Positions 35,600 to 43,391 of a stretch of DNA of 64,000 bases are shown here, one piece after another. The position numbers and the translations under genes were made by a program. The notes beneath the pieces are model-generated. The model saw only the letters and a program-made list of their open reading frames with translations, searched no databases and had not been told where the DNA came from. Every line of letters begins with the position of its first letter. Position 1 is the stretch's first letter. The DNA is from Ilumatobacter sp963746265 (GTDB taxonomy: Bacteria > Actinomycetota > Acidimicrobiia > Acidimicrobiales > Ilumatobacteraceae): NCBI GenBank assembly GCA_963746265.1, contig CAVVAM010000011.1, positions 1-64,000 of the forward strand, read 5' to 3'.

Positions 35600-36396
35600 T
35601 TGAAGCTGAGCGTTCGACGAACTGGCGGGATTGCGTCATTCGCCAACCCGTTGGGAGGTGACGTCGACCTCGACGAGCTGCCGGACTCGCTGGCCAGGGA
35701 GGCTCGGGAGGTGCTCACACCCGACCGGTTGCGCGGGCGCGGCGGATCGGCGACGCGGGGCAGTCCGGCGCCCGGGTCGACGGTGAAACGATCACCGTCC
35801 GCGTGCGGGAGGGCGACGAGTCGTACGACTTCACGATCAGCGATGACGACCCCGATGTCGAGCTCTTCGACGTCTGCAACGCGATCGTCAACGAGTTGGT
35901 CCGTTCGCAGCTCGCGGCGGGAGCCTCAGCCGAGGCCTCCGAGTCCGATCCCGACGAGGATCCTGCACCGGGTCGGGCATACGACGCCATCTTCTTCGAC
36001 ATCGGTGGCACGTTGGTGGCTTCCGGGCAGTGGGTCGAGGGTGCAGAAGCAGCGCTGGCCGAGTTGGGAGCTCGCGACATCCCGGTGGGAGTGATCTCGA
36101 ACACGGACAACCTCACACGAGACGAGGTTCTTGATCTGCTACCCGGCGACTTCGACTTCGACCGGTTCGAACCCGACTTGGTCGTGCTGTCCTCCGAGGT
36201 GCAGATCGCGAAGCCGGACCCTCGGATCTTCGCGCTCGCGGTGGAGCGAGCGGGCGTCGTGCCGTCGAGGTGTCTGTTCTGTGGGGAAGATCTCGCCGAG
36301 ACGGTGGTCGCGCAGCAGGTCGGCCTGCACGCCATACGGTTGACCGAGCACGCCACGGCTGACTTCGCAGCGCTCATCGAGATCGTCGACGCTTAG
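35600..36396 (+). pseudogene. Emfourin-like M4 inhibitor fused to HAD-like hydrolase, frameshifted
   Basis: From TTG 35600 the first frame gives an emfourin-like N-terminus (KLSVRRTGGIASFANPLGG). At about 35730 one base is missing (TTGCG for TTGGCG). The next frame continues ARARRIGDAGQSGARVDGET and YDFTISDDDPDVELFDVCNA, the second half of the inhibitor domain. An acidic linker leads to a HAD domain (about 125-265): FFDIGGTLVASG (second Asp of DxD replaced by Gly), VISNTDN, AKPDPRIF and FCGEDLAETVVAQQ. Emfourins bind and inhibit protealysins. Their fusion to a HAD domain is unusual. Restored length is about 265 residues. Assembly error or pseudogene cannot be separated here. Confidence 0.72.
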
Positions 36397-36490
36397 CTCT
36401 GGCCGAGGCACCTGCAACTCCCCTCGGCAACAAGGGGCGCAGCGCCTCGGACAGCTCTGGGCGCTTCCCCGGACTTCGCCGGTGGGTGGT

Positions 36491-36512
36491 CCGCCGCCCC
36501 GACAGGCGGCGG
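36491..36512. terminator. Hairpin between convergent genes
   Basis: CCGCCGCC (36491-36498) and GGCGGCGG (36505-36512) with a 6-base loop, between the ends of emfourin-HAD (36396) and the metallo-beta-lactamase-fold gene (36547). Confidence 0.65.
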
Positions 36513-36546
36513 CCGTCCCGGTGCCTGCCGCCGCCAGCGACGATCT

Positions 36547-37854
36547 CTAGTGCAACGACTCCAGTGGGCCGTAGGACTCCCACTGGTAGCTCTGGTGGAC
36601 GCGACGGAACGCGTAGATGTGTTGACCGTCGGTGCGGACGTTGATGATGCCGGGGAGGAGTTTCTTGAACAGGCGGTGAGCGTCGGTCTTCCCATCGCCT
36701 GTCGAGAACCGGATGTCGGCGGGGCGATCGGGAGCGTCGTGGGCCGGTGCTTCGCCGATGTCTACGAACAGGGCGGCCAGTTCGGTGGAGAACAGGAGTG
36801 GGTTCGTGCCGCGACCGGCGTGTCCGATGGTGCCGAGAAAGTCGGCACGCGGGTGCCCGTGGTCGGGGATCTCGCCCGAGGAGACAACGGTGATCATCGG
36901 GTTGACCGTTTCGAGGAGTTCCTCGCTGAACTCGCTGCTGCCGTGATGCGGTGCTTTGAAGATGTGTGCGTTGAGGTCGAGTTCTGCGTTCGGCTGGGCG
37001 AGGAGCTGCTTGCTGCCGTGACGGTTGAGATCGCCGGAGAAGAACGAACGGACCGCGCCGTGGGTGAGCCGGAACACCAGCGAGTGACCGTTGATGGTGT
37101 GCGACTTGTCGCTGAACCAGCGCAGTGATCCGTCCGCTTCGAGCACCGGGCCGACGATCTCGACGGTCACGTCGGGGTCGCCGATGTCGAGCACGCCGTC
37201 GTGGCGGTCACGACGGTGATACGACGCACCCGATGCGGCGACGGCGCTGATCCACTCCGCGAACCTCGCGTGGCTGCCCGACGCCAGGTCGCAGCCGTCG
37301 AGGTCGGCGACGGTGTCATGGATGGTGACCAGTCGATCGTCGGAGGTGCGATGTCCGATCGGGGTGTTGAACCCCGATGCGAACTGGGCGATCCCGTTGT
37401 GGTGGATGTTGAGGACGCTGATCCGGGGGTGTTCGAGGACGGGGATCAGTCCTTCGACGTGGTCGAGATCGGCATGGCTGAGGAACAGGTGGTCGATCAC
37501 CACGTCATCGGAGGTGTCGAGGTCGAGCCGGTACTTCCAGATGAGGAATCCGAGCGCCCGTTCGCGGAGGCCGCCGTCGACGAGGATCTTCGTCCCCGTG
37601 GGCGTGACGATGAACGCCGCGTCGCCCTGTCCGACATCGAGGAAGTACATCTCCAGGCTGCGGTCGTGGCGCAGGGGTGGCGGACGCCATTCGCCGACAC
37701 GCCCACGGTAGCGCACCCGTGAGTATCCCGGCCCGCTCGGTGCGTTCCCGTCGAGCGGTTCGACTTCGTCACCGAAGATCAGCACGTATCGCTGTCGCTT
37801 GCCCCCGGCGTCGACGAAGTAGAAGTAGTGCGTCTTCTTGTCCAGGAACTGCAT
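36547..37854 (-). CDS. ComEC-like metallo-beta-lactamase-fold hydrolase (soluble)
   Basis: 435 residues. The MBL domain begins MYFLDVGQGDAAFIVTPTG (about 69-88). The metal-binding motif is H127-A-D129-L-D131-H132 (SHADLDHVEG), and further motifs are VFRLTHGAVRSFFSGDLN and FKAPHHGSSEF. This matches the C-terminal MBL domain of ComEC/Rec2 proteins, but no competence channel helices are attached. Stand-alone versions are often toxins, nucleases or phosphodiesterases. The N-terminal 60 residues form a small beta domain (KKTHYFYFVDAGGKRQRYVL). The SD GGAGAGG precedes the ATG. Confidence 0.88.
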   Translation of the reverse strand: MQFLDKKTHYFYFVDAGGKRQRYVLIFGDEVEPLDGNAPSGPGYSRVRYRGRVGEWRPPPLRHDRSLEMYFLDVGQGDAAFIVTPTGTKILVDGGLRERALGFLIWKYRLDLDTSDDVVIDHLFLSHADLDHVEGLIPVLEHPRISVLNIHHNGIAQFASGFNTPIGHRTSDDRLVTIHDTVADLDGCDLASGSHARFAEWISAVAASGASYHRRDRHDGVLDIGDPDVTVEIVGPVLEADGSLRWFSDKSHTINGHSLVFRLTHGAVRSFFSGDLNRHGSKQLLAQPNAELDLNAHIFKAPHHGSSEFSEELLETVNPMITVVSSGEIPDHGHPRADFLGTIGHAGRGTNPLLFSTELAALFVDIGEAPAHDAPDRPADIRFSTGDGKTDAHRLFKKLLPGIINVRTDGQHIYAFRRVHQSYQWESYGPLESLH

Positions 37855-37939
37855 TCGATCCTCTCCGCTTCTTTCCTGCCGTCATGGGCGAACCTGTGGC
37901 CACTGCCTCAGCGGGCACGCTCGAGCCCTGTCGTGTCGA

Positions 37940-39544
37940 CTAGAGGGGTGATGGCATGAAGGGCAGGATGCGGCGGACCCAGTCGAGTCGGTCGTCGAGC
38001 CAGCCGAGCAGACCCAGAGTGGGGGACACGGCGGTAGGTGGGTTGCTGAGCAGCGTGTCGGCCGGAAGGAGTCGGCCGAAGTCGACGTCGACGTGTTCGC
38101 GGGGTTGTCCGTCAGGTCCCGGGAAGGTCACGCCTGCTTGGACCATGATCTTGATGATCTCGCGGGCGACGAGGCCGTAACCGACGGTGGTGGGGTGGAC
38201 GCCGTCGAGGGAGAACAGTCCACCGTCGACGCGACCGTTGGGTCCGGATCGGAAGAACCGCGTGTTCGGGGTCGGGTCGAGTGCGGTGAGCTCGGGGGGC
38301 AGTTGGTAGGGGGTCCACCAGCTCGGCCGGGTCCACGGACTCTCGAGGTAGCGCCGCGACGCCAGCCGGTCGAGCAGCCCCGCGAGATCGAACAGGTACC
38401 AATCGCGTCCTTCGTGACGGGCCGCCTCGACCGTGGCGATGATCGTCTCGTTGTAGGCGTCGATCGCCGAGTCGATCGCGCGGGCCTCGTGCTCGGTGAG
38501 GTGGGGATCGCGGTCGGGCTCGAAGTCGTCGTCGGTGATCCACGGTCTGGTGTAGTACGGGAAGTAGCGCGATTGCGGCTGTACCTTGCCACGCACCCCG
38601 CGGGCGATCGGAGCGATCGTGACCGACGGGATCGTCGCCACGATGACATGGCGGGCGTCGATCCGTCGCAGGCGCTCGACGAGCAACTCCCAGTCGGCAG
38701 CGAAGTGGGCGGGACGCCACACATTGAACGCTCCCTTGGCGCGGAGGCGCTGGGCCGGGCTCAGATCGAGATAGTCGGAGCTCGTCCAGCACGGAGACAG
38801 GGAAACCACCGATCCGAGCGCATTGTTCGCGCCGAGCGCCACTGCCAGTGTTTCGATGCCTCCCGGCATCTGACCCAGCGCTCGTGCCGCGTCGAGGACG
38901 GTGCGGGCCCGCGTCTCGGATCGGGCGCGTTGTAGCACGGTCCACGCGGCTCGATCGCCGGCGTTCTCGACGATCTGGTCGAACAGGTCGTCGCTCGGGG
39001 TGTCGATCCGGCGTTGCACGACGCTCGCGGTCAGCATCCTCGCGTCGAGCACGTCCCAGCCGTAGACCGCCATGTTGTGGAACGCCTCACCGGTCGCGGG
39101 GACGGCAGCTCCCTCGCGACGCTCCCAGTGGTCCTCGACGTCGTCCATGTAGGACTGCACCCACCGGGCCGCACTGACGATCTCCCAGAAATCGAGCCGG
39201 TGCCCATAGCGTCGCTCGAACGCCCGGATCAGCCGCTCGAGATCGAGCGGCAACCCACCGGGACCTGTCGGCCACTCGTACGTCGGGAACCGGAACTGAT
39301 CACCGTGCAGGCCGAGCTCCTGCGCCACGATCGCCGGCCACGACAGATCGGTGCGGAACACGGCCCCGCTCATGAACCCCTGTGTCAGCGAGTCGCCGAT
39401 CGTCACCAGCCGATGCGCCGGTTCCGTCCGCTGCCTCGCGCTCCGCACCTCCACACCGAGTGTCGGGTCGGTGACAGGGCGACGGGGGCTCCGCCGGATC
39501 TCGACCTCGCTCGGGATGGTGCGTTCACACGTCCGCTCCACCAT
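37940..39544 (-). CDS. SGNH/GDSL-type hydrolase
   Basis: 534 residues from ATG 39544, fixed by a strong SD (GGAGAGGAGG). Block I is VTIGDSLTQGF (Ser52). Block III is GANN in VALGANNALGSV (usual GxND). Block V with the catalytic Asp/His is LDGVHPTTVGYGL near residue 445. It is a serine esterase/lipase-like fold with about 200 extra residues between blocks. It has no signal peptide, although many relatives are secreted. The substrate is unknown. The upstream gap holds the second copy of the GTTAT palindrome. Confidence 0.85.
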   Translation of the reverse strand: MVERTCERTIPSEVEIRRSPRRPVTDPTLGVEVRSARQRTEPAHRLVTIGDSLTQGFMSGAVFRTDLSWPAIVAQELGLHGDQFRFPTYEWPTGPGGLPLDLERLIRAFERRYGHRLDFWEIVSAARWVQSYMDDVEDHWERREGAAVPATGEAFHNMAVYGWDVLDARMLTASVVQRRIDTPSDDLFDQIVENAGDRAAWTVLQRARSETRARTVLDAARALGQMPGGIETLAVALGANNALGSVVSLSPCWTSSDYLDLSPAQRLRAKGAFNVWRPAHFAADWELLVERLRRIDARHVIVATIPSVTIAPIARGVRGKVQPQSRYFPYYTRPWITDDDFEPDRDPHLTEHEARAIDSAIDAYNETIIATVEAARHEGRDWYLFDLAGLLDRLASRRYLESPWTRPSWWTPYQLPPELTALDPTPNTRFFRSGPNGRVDGGLFSLDGVHPTTVGYGLVAREIIKIMVQAGVTFPGPDGQPREHVDVDFGRLLPADTLLSNPPTAVSPTLGLLGWLDDRLDWVRRILPFMPSPL

Positions 39545-40393
39545 GACGTCCTCCTCTCCTCCGACGGGTCCGCCGACCATCGATCGACATCCCTGACTTC
39601 GTGGGCCGTCTCGCAATCGAGATGGCCGTGTGGAACACGCTCACGGCGTGACGCCTCCTCACGTTGAGCTCACCGAGACTGCTCGACGACCTCGGTGCTC
39701 TTCAGGATTCCGACTCGCCTCGTCGTGGGCTAGAGCCAAACGGATCAAGCATCGCACGGGTCGAAATTCGTCCTGTTACGATCATCGATGGAGCACAAAT
39801 GCCGATCTGGCATCATGTCGATGAACGATGACGTGAAGGACACCGTTATCCGTATTGCGATAACATGCTGGGACGGCTTTCCCGCCTGCTCGTCCACTTC
39901 TGGAGGCCATTCGGCACGCTCTTCGCAGCAACCGAGCTGTCGAATGAGCGAGCACGAGGTCACGATCGATTCGACGTCCGCAGCGACCGGGCGACGTTCC
40001 GGATCACCTGCCGAACGGTGGCCGCTCTGAAGCTCGGATCGTGGCACGGTCACGAGATTCGTCGAGTTCCTCCGACGTCACTCGCGACGGCTCGTCCCGG
40101 CTGCAACGCGAGGGGGTCACCACGTCTCGGCCAGACCCGCTCCGGGCAGCCGATGGGTCCAACTCGACGAGATCGCATGCCGACCAGGGTCCGATCGGCT
40201 CTATCAGGCGAGCAGCCCGGCTGTCCATCGTTGACCCAGGGTCAGATTCGACTGTGCGGATGGTGATCGCACTGTCGGACACACCGGTCAGAGCGCTGCG
40301 TGACCGGTGCAGTTCGCCACCGCGCCCGCGGGCACGGTGACGATGTCCGGCCGGACCCGTCGAGCGATCGGGAACCCTTACCAGGAGGTCATC
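39545..40393. other. Large divergent intergenic region with an AT-rich island
   Basis: 849 bases between the SGNH hydrolase and Gmad2-LysM genes. No convincing gene. At 39845-39866 it holds a palindrome resembling the one at 32261. TGTTACGAT at 39775-39783 resembles the promoter hexamer region at 32705. Confidence 0.4.
39845..39866. promoter_or_regulatory. Palindrome GTTAT-N10-ATAAC(AT), candidate operator
   Basis: GTTAT at 39845-39849 and ATAAC at 39860-39864 share spacing and the following AT with the element at 32261-32284. At both places CCACTTCT begins 34 bases after the start of the right arm. Confidence 0.5.
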
Positions 40394-40900
40394 ATGGAGA
40401 ACATCGACAACGAGTTCCGGCTCGACCAACCACAACCCAACGATCTGGTCGGAAACCCGCTGCTCATCGCCGGGATGGGTGGCGGCTTCGAGGGTACGAT
40501 CGGGATCCGAGTGCTCGACGACACGGGCCGCGTGATCGAATCGACCTTCACGAACAGCGCCTGGATGGCACGGCAGTTCCAGAAGAGCATCGAGCTCTCG
40601 AACCCGCCAACCACCACGAAGGGCGTCGTGCAGGTCGGTCCGGACTCGGGAGAGTCGGACCCGCCGTGGGTGTCGGTGCCGGTCTTCTTCGGCACTGCGA
40701 TCGTCCCCACCTTCCGCAGCTACTTCCTCTACGTCGTGCAGCAGGGTGACACCTTGTCGGGTCTCGCCGCCGAGGCAACCGCGAGCGGCCTCTACGAGGG
40801 TTCCGGCTGGCAACCGATCTATCGAGCGAACGAGCACATCATCTCCGACCCCGACCTCATCCATCCCGGCATGGTGCTGCGGATCCCGGGCGGATTCTGA
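40394..40900 (+). CDS. Gmad2 domain plus LysM protein, leaderless
   Basis: 168 residues from ATG 40394 (SD AGGAGG, 40383-40388). The N-terminal 110 residues are a Gmad2 (immunoglobulin-like) domain: NPLLIAGMGGGFEGTIGIRV, ESTFTNSAWMARQFQKSIEL and the VPVFFGTAI end. The C-terminal 50 residues are a LysM: YVVQQGDTLSGLAAEAT, WQPIYRANEHII and HPGMVLRIPGGF. LysM binds peptidoglycan or acts as a base-plate spike adaptor in contractile systems. No signal peptide precedes it, so the normal Sec route is not encoded. Confidence 0.88.
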   Translation: MENIDNEFRLDQPQPNDLVGNPLLIAGMGGGFEGTIGIRVLDDTGRVIESTFTNSAWMARQFQKSIELSNPPTTTKGVVQVGPDSGESDPPWVSVPVFFGTAIVPTFRSYFLYVVQQGDTLSGLAAEATASGLYEGSGWQPIYRANEHIISDPDLIHPGMVLRIPGGF

Positions 40901-41488
40901 ACCCCGACGAACGCCGCCATGTCTCAGCGGCGGTGCCGCTCCGTGATGGGTTGTCGAGCACTGCCTGCGCACAGCCGAATGGGCCACCTCGACGGTCGAC
41001 CACCCGCAATGCCTCCACCACCTCGCAGGACGCCCTCACGAGACGCCAACGTATGAGTGAGCGACCCAAGTGGACATCTTGCCAATCGACAGGCGCCCGA
41101 CGGAAGTCTGGCGTCGCCAGGGCGCCTCCGAGAGGGTGAAGACCTGGCCTACCGGGTCGACAATGATCACCTGCTGGTGTACGGAGGTTCGACCGGACAC
41201 CCGAACAACCGCTGATCGCCGACCCGGATCGGCGCCACGACAGCGATCGGGTTGGACGAGGTGGCGCTCCGGAGGGCGGGCCGGTCCGAACCCGCTGTCG
41301 GTCGACCGGGGTCGTCGACGTCGAACACGGACTCCTCCTCGACGTCGTCCCAGGTCGGGATGCTGCCGGGGGGTTGGCCCGGTTCACCTGGCGCCCGGCC
41401 AGCCCGACGGTCCGGAGCGTGGTCGAGCGTCGCCGGAACGTGCCTTCGGGCCCTGGATGTCGTCGACGCCCGGGTGGACGATCGAAGC
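40901..41488. other. Intergenic, no confident gene
   Basis: 588 bases. A short minus-strand frame at about 41.04-41.2 kb (VIIVDPVGQVFTLSEAPWRR) looks protein-like but has no family or SD. Confidence 0.3.
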
Positions 41489-42754
41489 ATGGCAAGGAAG
41501 TCAGCAACGAACGAACGCCCCATGGTGGCCGTTGTGTTGTCGGGGGCCGCAGCGCGCGGCGCATTTCAGGCCGGCGCGCTGTCGGTGCTCATCCCCGAAC
41601 TGGAGCGGCGCGGCGAGACACCCACGCTCCTGCTCGGAACGAGTGCCGGAGCGATCAACGCTGCGCTGTGGGGAGCCAAGGCGCACCTCCCCAGCGCAGA
41701 CGCGGCCGACGAACTGGTGGGGCTGTGGTGCGAGATGGGCGCCGACGACGTCTACGAGCCGATCGTGCGGAGCGCGTGGGCGATGGGCGGGCAGTACCTC
41801 CTCGGCACGACCCTGGGGCGAGGCACCGGGACGACGAGCCTGCTCGACACCGAGCCCTTGCGCGACACGGCTGCCGCTCTGTTCGATGCCGACCGGTTGC
41901 ATGCGAACGTCGTCGACGAGAAGGTCGAACTCGACGCCGTCGGGGTCGTCGCCACCCGTGTACCTCCGGGTGAAGAGCGCCGCGACGAGGGAATGGCCAG
42001 TGGGCGGAGTGTGCTTTTCCTGGACGAGCGAGTGCCGAGCCGTTACGTCGGTGACCCGGCGCATGCGCACGACGTCGAGCCGGCCGAGATCCGCCCCGAG
42101 CACGTCGTTGCTTCGGCGGCCATCCCGGTCGCGTTCCCGGCGCAGCGCATCGACACCCCCGAGTCGGCCGCTGGTTGGTACGTCGACGGTGGCGTTCGCC
42201 TCAATGCGCCGCTGCGTCATGCGATCGGGCTCGGAGCCGACCGCATCGTTCTCGTGTCGGCCGCGTCGACCGAGCACGGGCCGCGCTTCACGGTGGCAGA
42301 TGCGAGCTCGCGACCCGACATGGCGTACGCCGGCGCGCAGATGCTCCATGCGGTCCTCTCGGATCGCATGATCGAGGACCTTCACGCGATCCGTCGGATG
42401 AACGCTCTGGTCGAGCAGGTGGAGAATGCCGCTTCGACGGGTGGCCTTCAGAGGCTTGGTCGGCCGGGCTCCGACGGCTTCTATCGACGCGTCGAGTTCA
42501 TGCGGGTGTCTCCACCGCCGGGCGCGATGGGGGTGCTCGCCGGCCGGCTCGCGGGTGAGCGGGCCAGGTTGCACGGGATGGCGAGCGACACCGACAACTT
42601 CCTGCTCGCGCATGCGCTGCGTGGCGCCGGGGACGCAAAGGGGTACCGGGAGTTGATGAGCTACCTACTCTTCGACGAGGAGTACTTCCAGGAGAGCATC
42701 CGGCTCGGCAAGGACGCCGCGTGCGCGGCGCTCTTGCGCGGCTGGGAGTCCTGA
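41489..42754 (+). CDS. Patatin-like phospholipase
   Basis: 421 residues from ATG 41489. It is a patatin fold with a Ser/Asp dyad: the oxyanion loop SGAAARGAFQAG, the nucleophile Ser52 in LGTSAGAIN, and Asp233 in YVDGGVRLN. These enzymes cleave acyl chains from phospholipids or lipids. It has no signal peptide, and a C-terminal 140-residue helical extension follows the fold. It could be a lipid-turnover enzyme or, as in other bacteria, an effector; context does not decide. Confidence 0.92.
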   Translation: MARKSATNERPMVAVVLSGAAARGAFQAGALSVLIPELERRGETPTLLLGTSAGAINAALWGAKAHLPSADAADELVGLWCEMGADDVYEPIVRSAWAMGGQYLLGTTLGRGTGTTSLLDTEPLRDTAAALFDADRLHANVVDEKVELDAVGVVATRVPPGEERRDEGMASGRSVLFLDERVPSRYVGDPAHAHDVEPAEIRPEHVVASAAIPVAFPAQRIDTPESAAGWYVDGGVRLNAPLRHAIGLGADRIVLVSAASTEHGPRFTVADASSRPDMAYAGAQMLHAVLSDRMIEDLHAIRRMNALVEQVENAASTGGLQRLGRPGSDGFYRRVEFMRVSPPPGAMGVLAGRLAGERARLHGMASDTDNFLLAHALRGAGDAKGYRELMSYLLFDEEYFQESIRLGKDAACAALLRGWES

Positions 42755-42947
42755 GACGACCACGATCAGTGCTGCGACGAGCAACGCGCCGACGGTGCTG
42801 TGTGTCGATGCCGACCATTCCGGGACGGCCCGTCGCTCTCGAACGGGACCGACCGTCAGGGCGGGCGCAGCCCGGGGACGAGGGGCAGCGGCTGACGACG
42901 CAGCTCGCCGACCGCCGACCCACTCGCGACGGCTCCGACGACGGGCG

Positions 42948-43391
42948 TTATCTCCTGATCCGGATCGTTCGGTTGATCGTGTCGTAGCCGCAGAAGTAGT
43001 CGTTGCCGTCGAAGTAGCAGCCGGACATGTTCACTTGGACTGCGGCTCTTCCCTTCGTGAAGGCGGTCCCGCTTGCGTAGAGACGCACGACGGTGACGTG
43101 GGTGGCGCCGTCACATGGCACCTGGGCGTAGCCGTACCCTTGGGCCAAGCGCTTGCCGACCCTTTCGGTTGCCTGGATGTCGATGTACATGCCTTCGGTG
43201 GCGGTGCAGGAGTACTCGATCGTGACGTCGAGCGCAGCACCCCTGGCGACCATGTGTGCGGGGCTCTGAGGTTCGGCGAGCAGCACGAGAGGCGGCGAGA
43301 TGTACGCAACCGCAGCAGCGACCGGCAGGAGCACGGCTGCGATCGTCGCAGCGATGCCACCCCCGATCAACCTGGGCCTGGTGATCTTCAT
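42948..43391 (-). CDS. Secreted small Cys-containing protein
   Basis: 147 residues from ATG 43391. Signal peptide MKITRPRLIGGGIAATIAAV with cleavage near AVAY; mature beta-rich domain with four Cys (SCTATEG, VPCDGATH, GCYFDGNDYFCG). It is probably disulfide-linked and extracellular, of unknown function. The ATG overlaps the TGA of the upstream O-antigen-ligase-like gene (ATGA, 43388-43391), so the two are translationally coupled. Confidence 0.75.
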   Translation of the reverse strand: MKITRPRLIGGGIAATIAAVLLPVAAAVAYISPPLVLLAEPQSPAHMVARGAALDVTIEYSCTATEGMYIDIQATERVGKRLAQGYGYAQVPCDGATHVTVVRLYASGTAFTKGRAAVQVNMSGCYFDGNDYFCGYDTINRTIRIRR

